DNA of 64,000 bases from Lojkania enalia (Eukaryota > Ascomycota > Dothideomycetes > Pleosporales), in NCBI GenBank assembly GCA_010094045.1, contig ML986705.1:88268-152267 (forward strand). The letters are read 5' to 3'. Made by a program: the position numbers and the translations under genes. Shown one piece after another: positions 25,308 to 35,949 of this stretch. The notes under the pieces were generated by a model that searched no databases, was not told the DNA's origin, and saw only the letters and a list, made by a program, of their open reading frames with translations. Each line of letters opens with the position of its first letter. Within the stretch, counting starts at the first letter, position 1.

Positions 25308-26235
25308 CTAACAGCATCCCTTGTCCAAATGATTGATGCTGTCCCTACGCAGCGTCGGTGCCTTGCTGCTAAAGGTAAATATCTTAAATACCCATTCTCC
25401 AGTCGACGCCATTGCTTGTATTACCGTTAGAGGGATGATGGCAACATCTTGTGGGGACACAGGGTTGCCTGTATCAGAATAGCACCTGCGGACAAAATCG
25501 GAAAAAGGCTCTGGTTTGCCATCTGAGATGAAGAAGGCCTTTCCCGTGACGCCTAGTGCAGAGGCAGGATCCAAGAACGCACGCGCGGCGAGGATATGCG
25601 CCTCGGCAGCCTTCTGTATATAGACGAACTCGAAAATCTTCTTGTTCTGACTGACCTGCGTCTTGTGCTCCCTTGTGCATACGCTCGAGGGCAGCTACGG
25701 GATGAGGTTGGTATCGTGCTCACCGTAGATGTCTGGGAGACGAATCACAGCGGTGCCGAGATTGTCTGAGCTCGCACCCTAGGCGCACCCTAGGCCAGGG
25801 CGTCTGCAATGGCCTTTGATCTGCCATCGGGATTGTTGAAATGTGAAGTCGCGTACAGCTCCGCCAATTTCTGGGTCAGCAGCTCCTGGGTGGGAACAAC
25901 GGCCGAGTCTGACGACGTGTAGACAAAGGCATAAGTCCTACTGCACGTCTTGGCGCACCGCGGCAGGGCCTTGGTACCTTCGACGTTGGTGCGCTCCAAC
26001 GCGGCGGCGGTATTGGTGTGGTGGTGTGGATAACAATCTGGGGGCCGACTTTGTCAAAGATGACCTGGACCTGGTTCTGTGATACAATGTCAGCGCTGTG
26101 GTACTATACTCGGTCGTTGCCCATAACAGTCTCTTTTGTTGTGCAGCTGATGAGGGCGACGGAAACGGCGGGATCGTCGAGTGACCGCTGAACGATGTGG
26201 GTGCCAAGGAAGCCACTCTCTCCCGTACAAGCAAG
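25308..26235 (-). pseudogene. 3-beta-HSD/sterol-dehydrogenase-like NAD(P) epimerase family, broken
   Basis: Minus-strand pieces read in order. They are the Rossmann start GESGFLGTHIVQRSL (about 26230-26185), ALISCTTKETVMGNDRV, a segment with QVIFDKVGPQIVIHTTTP (about 26070-26020), then ERTNVEGTKAL and FVYTSSDSAVV (25999-25900), and finally AFLDPASALGVTGKAFFIS and PFSDFVRR (25590-25490). This is the order of the 3-beta-hydroxysteroid dehydrogenase/isomerase group that includes C-4 sterol decarboxylases. At least three frame changes are needed, and a short duplication (two GCACCCTAGG units at about 25776-25794) marks one break. The YxxxK catalytic region is not clearly readable. Functional relatives act on sterols or related alcohols with NAD(P); this one is dead. 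Confidence 0.65.
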
Positions 26236-26535
26236 CGCATGAGTTTCTGTGTGTCTGAAATGTCAAGCATTGAGTTTGGGGGTGTTGAGATTATATCGTG
26301 TAGATCGTGGAGAAGGCTGTCCTTATATGTTCCCTCTGGGCAAGGTCGTGCGTTTTGTAGGTGCCGTGCCATATATATAATGTGCAAGACTTCCACGTTG
26401 GCACTTGTGGACAGCTGCATGCATGGTTGCAGTCTATATGTTCCTTTCAAGTGCTATACTCACTTTATCTAAACGCGTATTTCCGTTCTCACACCAGGCT
26501 CACTGTTACTTAATCTACTGTCTTTGTACAAAATA

Positions 26536-26684
26536 TGTCGCGTATCAGGGAGCATCAATTGCTGAGGCAAATATTGATGTATTAAAGGAGGGTAAGTGGC
26601 CTGCTTCGGCAGAAGCTAGCGATGGCGAGACTATATAGGCCTAAAAACAGACCAACTATAATAGGATAGTGGAAACATGTGACA
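26536..26684 (-). mobile_element. 150-bp-family solo-LTR-like element, copy 2
   Basis: Inverted relative to copy 1: it starts TGTCGCGTATC and ends CATGTGACA, 149 bp, with a perfect 5-bp direct repeat AAATA at 26531-26535 and 26685-26689. Read on the plus strand it contains an open stretch with VAYQGASIAEANIDVLKEG that is also present in copy 1. Confidence 0.75.
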
Positions 26685-26879
26685 AAATATGCCCTCCAGA
26701 GAGTATACCCAAAAACCAAAATATCTAGGCATAGCTATGTACAACGCGCTCCCTCATGTGATATAGTACGGGTACTTCACACTTATCTGTCCTGCACTTT
26801 ACTATACGGACAGTTGCAATTCGCTGTCTTTGCTGACTTCTCTCAGCCTGTAAGTACCGTTTATGTCAGTGTCTTTGGA

Positions 26880-27900
26880 AGACTAGTTTGAACTGCGTCA
26901 CATCGAGCTGAAACGTGAAGCGATAGATGTGAAAAAAGACGAGGTCTGGATGCGGGACTTGAATAGGGTGCTGCAACCAGGCAGTGCACCGACGATAATG
27001 GCAATGTAGTTCTCGACGCCGCTGTGCTCTATATTTGCCTCCGAGATCTCTTTTGTTTCCTTTTGATATTTTCAAGCCTAGGTAATGACTTACAGATGAA
27101 AAGCTGCGCACTAAGCCACACGGCATCCGAAGAGATAAGCAATTTCACGCGGTACACCTGCGTCGGAGCTACGCAGAAGATTGCACTTTCCATGTTAATG
27201 GACCATACGTAACAGCGAATTAGACCGTTCCTGAGAGAACTTACGAAATGGCAATAGTGAATATGAAGATACCAAGCCGTTTCTTGGCGCTCATCTCCAA
27301 TTTCGAGACTACAGAGATCAGGAGAATAAAAATGTAAATATCGAGTATGACAGGCATGGCTAAAGATCAAACAAGCTACTTTAAGGGAGCCTTCTCTGAG
27401 CAATGGATGACTACGCCAAAATTCCAAGCGCCACCCCGGAGGCGGAACGCACCAATAGGCCGCAATAGCCATGTTTAGAAGATAGGTCAGGGCCGCCCGG
27501 ATGATACCGGCTGCCACACCCCAGCGTATCGAGATTTTAATGTGAAAAAGGTATAAGTACAGCTAGAGAATTGAGAACTTCGCGAGAAATATGCATGCTG
27601 GATAGTGAAGAACTAGATAAGGACACGTTTGAAGTAGCTCTCCGTCATCTGGCCAAACGATATATTCCATTGATGACGTTTAAATTCGTGGACTAGTGAG
27701 CTGAATTTAGTTTTTTGATTGTGGGAAAGGATAGTAGAATTTTCTTACGGGAGATAATGACTGTGCTCTATCCGACCAACATTGCAAGCGCACTAAAAGA
27801 CTTCCCTTTAAATATATGTTAACAAGAATATTTATAAACATTCGAAATTAGAAATCTCACAGTCGGCCAGGCTGAGCCCTCCAGCCTAACTTCCTCAAGT
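26880..27900 (-). pseudogene. Fungal rhodopsin-domain integral membrane protein, decayed copy 1
   Basis: On the minus strand, SIRWGVAAGIIRAALTYLLN and YWCVPPPG (about 27530-27440) begin a multi-helix membrane protein. In another frame come MPVILDIYIFILLISVVSKL and MSAKKRLGIFIFTIAIS (27360-27240), typical of the TM segments and the cytoplasmic K/R motif of fungal rhodopsin-type (Pth11/SAT4-like) proteins. A donor-like gtaagt follows, and further on IEHSGVENYIAIIVGALPG (about 27040-26980) matches the last helix. TAG codons at Trp-type positions and frame changes show decay. Functional members are plasma-membrane proteins of mostly unknown role. A second decayed copy lies at 43040-43480. Confidence 0.55.
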
Positions 27901-27927
27901 GTACCAATTAGCTACCATATAGCAAGA
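27255..27927. repeat. Duplicated segment, paired with 43040-44187
   Basis: Base-by-base reading shows similarity from the rhodopsin relic through landmark strings such as TATATTCCATTGAT, TTTTCTTACGGGAGATAAT and CCAATTAGCTAC, to a partner at 43040-44187. The partner carries two insertions (119 bp and 303 bp) absent here, so this copy preserves both empty sites, near 27308 and 27868. Confidence 0.75.
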
Positions 27928-28680
27928 GTCAGTTGAGACTAGCAAAGATATTATAACTAACTCTAGTTCAATTGTCCCAGTTCCCAATAAAGCACCTCTA
28001 CTAGTTACTAGCATTACGCCATTGGAAATTTGGCCAGAAGGAATGAAGTTTAAATTTATACAGGGAACAATTGTATCTATAATTGAAATGGCTTCTAGAA
28101 TGAGAAATGTAAGAAGTGGTACTATACAGTAAGTGGAATTCTTATAGTAGTTGATAGCAATAGACTCAGACGCTAAGGATAGAGACTATTTACTCAGTCG
28201 GTGTCTATAATTATCATTATACTATAACGCAGTGCCCAGTTGTAAAACACCGCCAACGCCTCCCGATGGCAGTATTACAGGGTGGTGCTAGCATAGTTAT
28301 ACGTCTCCTTCTGTTGATATATCATGCATATGGTAACTCTTCTCCACTATACATCATGTCGAACGCAATAAACCATACCAACCCTATTAGCAAGGTATAG
28401 GGAGGGCCCTTATATTGTTAGCTGAAACAAAACCAGTAATAAGCTTGAATTCACTTTTATTTAGAGGGTATTAGGTATCTAGAGTCTAACGGGATATTGC
28501 TTACTTACAATAGCTTCGGGTGGCGTCCAATTTAATAACACCTTGGTTTATTAATAGTCAGCATACCGTGTGCATGAGGTATAGTGAAATCCTTCCGCAC
28601 TCACTTATTCCGCTGAATTTGTTACACGTGAATATCGCTGAATGAATATTTTAAAACGCTAGACGAAAGTTTTTAAAGGT
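27928..28680. other. No recognisable gene
   Basis: AT-rich and stop-dense on both strands. No repeat partner noticed in the window. Confidence 0.35.
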
Positions 28681-29130
28681 TTACATTGTTATAGCTTCTT
28701 CTTTAGGCTCTTCGCGTTAAACATATAGCTCATAGTCATGTTGCCGATCAAACACATAGATCCAGCTCCCTGCAATGGATTCTTCCAGACCTACAGTCGT
28801 GTTCGGACGCTTTCTTTTTGGCTCATTGAGTTGAGAATTATGAGTTTCACTGTTATTCAGATTCTTATCTCAGGTAGTTCCGTAGCTGCGTAGCTCCTCA
28901 AAGTTTCATCTTTATAAATTCCAGTCACCTATGAGGTCGGGATAAATATTACAGAGGACCTTGTTAATCATCCTTCCTAAAGCACAACAGTCAGTCTATC
29001 CTATATCAAAGCCGGAACCGTATTCCTAACTTCGGGCATATAGTACGTCTAGAGCTTCGTAGTCCAATTCAGGATAGTGCCGAATAATGCCGCCTGTTTG
29101 CCATATTAGATGCCAAGTTAACTCATCTAG
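28681..29130 (-). pseudogene. Unknown protein, single-frame relic with transition-type stops
   Basis: From about 29130 to 28681 one minus frame reads continuously with a protein-like texture: LTWHLIWQTGGIIRHYPELD, LGRMINKVLCNIYPDLIGDW, FEELRSYGTT, a nuclear-localisation-like EPKRKRPN, then IAGSWIYVFDRQHDYELYV. It is broken only by six stops (TAG, TAG, TAA, TGA, TGA, TAA), each one transition from a sense codon (CAG, TGG, CAA or CGA). No frameshift is needed. This is the pattern left by RIP on a once intact gene. I do not recognise the family; a nuclear or transposon-related protein is possible. It ends at TAA 28681. Confidence 0.5.
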
Positions 29131-29400
29131 AATGATCATTAAGAGATATTAATATTGTGCAAGGTTTATAAGTAAGAAGCCCTTCGCAAATATCAAACTA
29201 GCTTCTCTCGAAGTTAGTGTAAGGATTCGCAATAGAGTTCTTTAAAAACCTATATGCAGTAACCTCTTACGGACAGGAGGTATTTAAGGGCCTCTAACAC
29301 TGTAGAAATAACTCAGTAAATGCAGCGTCGGAATGAATTGCGTACGTTGTTCAAAGTCGATATTTCCAGGGAAGGCTTTTACATCGTGACGAGCCCCAAG

Positions 29401-29545
29401 TGTTACGTGTTGATACTATCCTATTATAGCTTGCCTGCTTCTCAGACCTATATAGTCTCGCCACTACCGGCCTCTGGCCAGGCAGGCCACTTACCCTTCT
29501 TTAATACATCAATATTTGCCTCAGGAATTGATGCTGCCTGATACG
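29401..29545 (+). mobile_element. 150-bp-family element, copy 3, 3' truncated
   Basis: Starts TGTTACGTG and follows copies 1 and 4 up to CCTGATACG, where the final CGACA is lost and the sequence joins directly to a segment also present at 51571. No target duplication survives. Confidence 0.65.
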
Positions 29546-30010
29546 CCTATATCTAGTATAGTTAGCTCTGTCGATCTTTTGAGAGTACAAACGCTCTCCT
29601 CGTAGATTCCTAAAATGAAAAAAGAGTTCTTCATCGCTTCCCAGTCCCCCAATAGAGGATAATTTCGTCCTACAAAATCAAACAAGATCACTATCGTCAC
29701 GAGCATCGTGGGAACAGAGAACATCACTCTGATCGGCTGCTAGAACCACATCATCTTAATGGTCTTATAGTGATTTGCCTTTCTTGGGATGATGGCGCAG
29801 CCCAATTCTGGATACCATATTACATTGAATTTCGTAAGGATAGACCCCGACATGTTAGTATTTACGCTCGTGCCAAATGCCGAGTAATAGAGAGAAATTC
29901 TCTTCCTATTCCTATTGTCTTGTCTCTAGCAGAGCTTTTCAGGATCATCGCCCGAGCTTTAAAAACCGAGAATTTATAGAACCATTAAAATCAGGCCTAC
30001 TTCCTCGGAG
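29546..30010. repeat. Segment shared with 51571-52035
   Basis: Shared landmarks include TAGTTAGCTCTGTCGATCTT, TTCTTCATCGCTTC and AATAGAGAGAAATTCTCTTC. In the 51-kb copy it is separated from the 150-bp element by an extra 315 bp. No gene is recognised in it. Confidence 0.7.
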
Positions 30011-31189
30011 TAGCCATCGAACTACTCAGTATTCCCTAGGCATTCAAATATATTGACCATGCTGAATCTAGGTTTCTTCTCAAGGTGGTATTCGTCTCTG
30101 GAGACAGGTGGTCCTAATTTAATGTAGAAAGTATAGCAGCGGCTATAGTCATCGATCTTTACGCTAATCGCTCCTAATCGCGGAACAATACTGACTTTCA
30201 ATATGCTTGCAACTTCTTGGATTTTATATTGCCAATGAAAGTCGGATTTTTGGAACTATTCCGCACCGCTTCAGTACATCTTACCGATGCCAAGCAATTT
30301 CTTTGCTTCACGATGTTCGAAATAAACCGTAAATTAAGGTATAGTTTTAAAAGAACTCACATATAAGGTATACGACTCTATTAAGAAATCTACAGTTAAA
30401 ATTAATATAACTTAACTGACGAGCGAGTATATTAGACGAGCGAGCGCGCCATATGATCAACTTTTTCTCTCTTTCCAGTGATATATTTTCACAATATATT
30501 AAGCTAGTAAGAATATAAAATATCTCATGGATTAAGTAGTATCTATTATAAGGGGCTGCGCCCGTGATAAGAATCCGTACGGCCCTATCACTCAGGGAAG
30601 GACAATCTCGCTTGAGGAACATGGAGAACTTAGCCACCGTACAATAAAAGGACTGGCCTCGCTTGGTGATGAGTGATCTCGGTTACGGTACGAAATCAAT
30701 CTCTTGTACTTAAGAGAACTCTTAAGTTGCAGGGTCTTCTTGCTCCTTATTACTTTATACTGTGTCATAGGAATAACATGTTTAATTGCTACAGCCTCTG
30801 CTACCCCGTAACATCTATAGCACCCTTCTCACACGTATGTAAGTATGTCTAGTCTCTCTAACGCGGCTACAGCGTGTAGATGCCTACAGGCTCGTACCTA
30901 ATCGCGCCTTATCTTGGCGTATTTTACCCTTTAGCTGCTGATTGACCTTCTTTTGAGTAATTATCTCCTCTCCCTCTACCGTTTTTAGAGTGTCTTACTT
31001 TTGAATTCTCTTTTTTTTATGCTATTTACCTGTTCTTTGCTATACCTAGCATAACTTTTAAATATGAATTATTTTTTGTCAGAGCTTGCTGGCTCTGATG
31101 AGGGTTGGAAAACTGCGTCTCTTGACTAGAAATGCGAGACATGCTACATATATATCCCTGGACCTGCCAAGGGGCTAACTGTGAATAGC
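30011..31189. other. Stretch absent from the C copy; possible pogo C-terminal scrap
   Basis: The corresponding position near 52040-52150 has only about 110 bp. An AT-rich 96-codon minus ORF (30347-30637) has no domain. Around 30840-31020 the minus strand has a Lys/Arg-rich, Cys-containing texture resembling the tail of pogo transposases, too degraded for a firm call. Confidence 0.3.
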
Positions 31190-32092
31190 TTAGCCGTAAC
31201 ATTTTTTACTATTTAAATATAACATATCGTACAAGCGAGATGCGCGTATAAATGGGGAAATTTGAGCTAGCAATCAATAGAAGAGAATTCCCAAGCTATT
31301 TTGCAAGAGACTGAACAATACCTTAGGTATTTTATGCATCTAGGTCAATATGGCTAGGAACTATACGATCTCTTTCCGTTGGCTTGCCCTGCACCTCATC
31401 TTCCGGTTGAAGCGGTTGTTCACAGAGACACCTCGCAGTAGATTTACATATGACCTTAGAGGAACATCCCCTTCTAAAAACTGTAGGACACTTTAAGCTT
31501 TTAGTATTGCGTGATTTAAACGAGCTGGCGTCCTGTCCACCTAACTGTTCCTTCCTAGACGCCCTCCTCTAGTGGACTTTGCCGCTGCTTAAGCTTAGTC
31601 GGGAGGACCGGCGCCTGTGCGGCTAATCTAGTACTAGTAAATAGGGCGCGTACAGATGTGAGACCTTGATACGATGCTTTTGGTAGGCCGCGATTGCCTG
31701 CGTCAGCCTCGGCGCAAAAATGAGTTCGCATGGCTAATCTTAGCGCTAGAGATCAGACCCCATGGCACCGTCGGACGTATTATGAAAGGGCCGTACGGAA
31801 TTATTTGTCCCGAGATAGTTTCCAGGTAGCTTTTCGCCCGCAAGGCCCAAAAAAAAAAAAAAAAAAAAAATCCACTGGCGGGGGGAGGCTGAGCAATCTA
31901 TCCGTAACAATGTAGATATGTATATGTATATAAATAAGGGGGATCGTCGGCAAGAGCAAGCTCACTACGTATCTTCTTAACTCCCATCCTGGTCGTCTCG
32001 GAATATAAAAACAAGGCACGTGGAAGCCCGATAATAAAGTCGTGAAATCATCTAGCACTAAATTGAGCCTCTCACATCTCTCAGTCTCACTT
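31190..32092. repeat. Unit A, 3' flank of UDG-like gene
   Basis: Aligns by eye with 52150-53175, including ACTCCCAAGCTATT-type strings and GATATGTATATGTATATAAAT. An (A)21 tract lies at about 31849-31869 where C has a mixed sequence. The part from 32018 rightward is also in unit B (from 45181). Confidence 0.7.
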
Positions 32093-34058
32093 TCAGCGCC
32101 GACGCTGAGGTGTAGATGGGTATACAGGACAATCAAAACTCATATGCCCAAAGCTTTTGCCTGAATATTTCAGAAAGAACAGAGAGTTAGCTATCATTGT
32201 CCTGCAGTAATATTTGTACAGTAAAAGAGCAGCCTCACAGAGCCGTCTTCCATTATTGGGTACTTACATCGGTAACACTGTGTCTTTGGACAGCTGGGGG
32301 AGGAGTGCCCGGTCCCTTTGCACTCAGTGCAGGTGATTATCGAGTGATACTGGGAAGAACTGGTAGCTTGCGGTGAACGCACGAACGACCGTGCTTGTGG
32401 ATAGGTCAATGGTGGGACTGGCGCTATCCTTGTTTGCAAAATTCTAGGGCTATTGGCGTATTCAGCTTGTTGAAGGCTGCTGTTGATCGTCAACGAATTT
32501 AACAGACTTGAAATCGCGTCGTCCTCGGAAACTCGTCTCCATGTGCTAGCGACATGCTGTGTCAAAGCCCATTCAAGGTAGCTAGCAGCAAGTCTGAACG
32601 CCCGAGTAAGTTCGTTCCTATTAGTATCGTAGAAATTTCTACCCTGGTACGTATAAGCGCCGTTAAGGGTTTGCACCAGGTTCAGGAAACTCAATCGCAA
32701 GTTGTACTGGAAACCAGACTGGTGCATGAAAGGCCCAAGAGGAAGAAGGCTTTTCTTCAAACCATCAGAGGTGAACAGGCCTTTCCCTCCTTTCTGGACT
32801 TGAAGAGATGCTCTAGCTGCACAGAGAGAGTACAGGAACTCAAAGCATCTCTTCTCCACATTCCGTCTGAGATCTCGCACATCGCGCTCTTCTCGCTGGC
32901 GCAGGTGCACAAACCCTTTATCCTGTAGACGGCCGGCTCCGTTGTCCTCAAAATTAATGATCTTAACAAGAACCAGCAGACAGTTGGGGATAAGGACGTT
33001 ATAACGCTTCTCCAAAAACAGGTCGTAGAGCTCATTATTGGTCATATTATCATATTCGCCAGATATTAGGGAGTCCCAAATCCCTGTTATCAAATCTATA
33101 TACGATTGGAATCGCTCGCGTTGAAAGTCGTGCTTAGTCCAGCTTGGCTGTTCCTGTCTATCTTAAGGACAAAAGCTATGTTAGCAGTTATTCGCCACAA
33201 TTTAGAGAGAAAAAAAATTGGTTTTCAAAAAAAAACATTAAAAATCAAAATTTGGGGGAGTAGACTCTTACCCTCAAGGTCTATCTGGACTATGGCAGCA
33301 CAGTTTTCGCGCACATGGGTCATCCAAGAGCTCTCTCTCCAGGTACCATTGGCTCGACGAAATGCTTGTGTTGCCTCAATAATAAAGAGGCTGCGCAATG
33401 CGCTTTTGTCCTCGAGGTAGTTGAGAGCATAGCTTGGGTGGAAGCAGTTTACACAGGTATATCGTTGGCCTTGGACAGTGACTTGATAATCGCGGGTGCG
33501 TCCAATGCCGATGCACTGGAAGTCCTTGTACTTAGTAGAATGTGGGCTGCGATAACAGCAGAGCACTACATCTGGCTGCTTCTGTTCGATCATACGAAGG
33601 AATATAGCATATGCTTCATCAAGGTTTTCCTCATATTTCTCCAGGCTTTTGCTTACAGGGATCTTGTGGAAGGGGAATGCGTCGAAGCAGCTTATCCTCT
33701 CTATGCCATACCCTGTAACTGCCTTACAGACTTCGTCAACAGCGTCCAAAGTATCGCAATCCTTCACTGTTTGGTGGTGATCGGAAAAGTAGCGTTGATG
33801 CTCTGCTGGCTGCTGAAGGACAATCACAACGCCGCCTTTTGTCTCCGGCATAGAAAGCCATTTTGCAAACTTGACCTCATTATCAGAAATATCTACTCGA
33901 TATTCTTGAAGATAGCGGCCATAACTCTCAATTTCACGAGCATGGCCTCCAGAGCTAATATAGGGATTCAGAGTTATAAGTCCAGTACTGAAAAGCGGTT
34001 TAAGCCGATGGTCGATTGGAACCCCTAGGCAGAAATCCTGAAATTGAACAACAGCCAT
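32093..34058 (-). CDS. UDG-superfamily-like / double CCHC zinc-knuckle fusion protein, copy A, 582 aa
   Basis: Three exons (34058-33272, 33161-32268, 32160-32093) give one frame. Intron 1 (110 bp) has donor gtaaga and GCTAAC; intron 2 (107 bp) has gtaagt and GCTAAC. In residues 1-262 the strand GGVVIVLQQPAEHQ (75-88), ISCFDAFPFHKIP (122-134), a helix plus strand ending QPDVVLCCYRSP (161-172) and CVNCFHPSYALNY (202-214) follow the motif order of uracil-DNA-glycosylase folds, with HPS at 207-209 as motif 2. I infer the fold; I have no search result. Residues 263-530 are helical and basic. Two CX2CX4HX4C knuckles end the protein: 540-553, and 558-571 (CYRC plus KSFGHMSFDC) completed across intron 2. 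ATG 34058 is the start shared with copies B and C. Role unknown; nucleic-acid binding is likely. Confidence 0.7.
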
Positions 34059-35949
34059 AATCCCTATATGGGTGCCTGTAAACGATTGGAAATGGAGTTT
34101 GGATGAATGTTCCCTTTCGCTAGCGCCGGCATAGTGCATTATATATAGTGGCTGGGGCCTCGGCAGACAGAATTGGCATTGCAGAAGCCTACGGCGCAGC
34201 AGAATGCAGGCTACCTCATCTATTCACCCACGTCTCAGTGAAGAACGAGATCTAGTCAAAGAGTCAGCCTAGCCAATAGATCCAGGGAGAAAAGGCCGCG
34301 TGATGGGCTGCGATTGCGCCAATCACAACCAATTTTGATCAATAAACGCAGGCGACACACCAATTACTCTCGTATCCAAAGTTATTGTCGCTTACCCCCG
34401 GCCGACACACCTTTTCCATGCATACAACTTCAACCATTAACACCCATTTGATGTTTCCTAATAAGATAAAATAAGCGATCGCCGGATGTACCATGCCGCT
34501 GAATGAACCATCGACCCTGCACGCACCGCCTATCTCCCAGATGCACCGAGATAGGAAAGTCCGTTGCCTACTCAACTCTCACAGCCCCTGGACTTTAGTC
34601 GGTATTACCGGAGATCTAACCACGCCACAAGCATTGCGACAGAACCCAGCCAATACATGTTTACTCCTCAACCCGTGACTAGACGGTCGCAGTCGCCGCT
34701 TACTTGAACTAGAAGTTATATTGCCTATTTAAGATCTTTGCATACGAACACGCTCACGAAGACGTCCTGCCGGGATTCCCTGAGAATTGAGAATGCCTCT
34801 TTAACTGAAATATCAGGGCTCATTATCGTTTCTCTGCACACTGCCACTCGGGTACTACATATAGTAGTCCGTACACCGGAGTGTACTGTAGAATCTTTTC
34901 GGCTCCACGCCGTTGTGCTGTACGAAGGTAGTTACGGAAATGCAAGACTGCCGTCGCGGACCTATCTCACAATATCTAGCGCCATCGATCTTTCGAGACT
35001 CTAAATATCGAGAAACGAGCCTTGCTCGATGTTGCATTCTAGACTCTAGAGAACCATTTTTAGAATCCAATGATTAGTAGGGCTTTAACATCTGAGCAAT
35101 TGCAATTTCTAGTAGCTAAGTAGCTAAGGAGCTAACTTATTAATGTGTTGGGGTCTACCGCTAGGTGTATTCTCGAAGGACAATTGGTGCAAGATAAGAC
35201 GGACTGGAAAACGAGAAACAGAATATTGTAGGTAAAGGATGAGCTATGCCTAACCAGTTAAATGATGCCTGAAGGGCAAGGACGTCCGGAGAGCTGTAGT
35301 GAGATTTTAGCGTCCCCGGTAATGCGGTACGGACGGGCTGTCTATTCGCGATGCTCATGCGCCAAGAGATTTTATCAACTACTGTATGAACCGATCGTAG
35401 TCGTATAGTAACTACTAATATCTTTACTCTTGTGTCTTCCACGTATCATACGTTATATTTAGATACTAAAAGTAGCATATAATAAATTATGTTAGCAGTC
35501 TATATAATGCGATTTTAATTTTCCAAAAATCGTAACAATATAAGTTGTTTAGCAAGCTCAATTATCAATGTTCGGTAGGCATCAGTGGTTTAGCGGAACT
35601 ATGTATTATGAAACAGCTAAGTAGACAGTTTTGGGGTTTTTATTTCCCGTATCAGAGAAATAGACGGTAGGAACAGAGGGAGGCTTTTGTACGGGATATC
35701 AGGAATGAATTGGTAGAAACACCGGACTATTAGTGCAGGGGGCTTATATTGCGACAAGGATACGCGAAGAACAGGAAAACAATGCTACCAGCAGCGGTGC
35801 AGCACTATTAATAGCGCATATAAACCCCATTTGTCCCCGCTAGCATTATTAATCAATTTTGCACTTCGATCCTCCTTGCCTAATAATGTACTGGCCCAAT
35901 ACTTTAGACTGGACGTATTCTATGAACGAGCTAGCCACTTTAACACACC
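34059..35949. repeat. Unit A, 5' flank of UDG-like gene
   Basis: No gene recognised. Aligned by landmark strings with B (47166-49070) and, with a gap of about 480 bp, C (55039-56307): GGAGAAAAGG, CGATCGCCGGATGTACCATG, TAGAGAACCATTTTTAGAAT, TAGCGGAACTATGTA. Short ORFs here are not supported. Confidence 0.7.
34134..34150 (-). promoter_or_regulatory. Conserved TATA-box-like element of copy A
   Basis: The minus strand has ACTATATATAATGCAC about 80-90 bp upstream of the copy A start codon. The same element lies upstream of copies B (about 47240-47256) and C (about 55116-55132) within otherwise diverged flanks, so it is a good core-promoter candidate. Confidence 0.5.

Noticed and set aside
33225..34139. 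UDG-like exon 1 as a stand-alone gene starting at 34139
   Set aside because: The upstream ATG lies inside the TATA-like element and is not shared by copies B and C; the C-terminal end of that ORF is intron sequence that differs in all copies.
35579..35610. tRNA-Gly gene
   Set aside because: Only the D-arm half resembles a tRNA; no anticodon or T arm with GGTTCRA follows.
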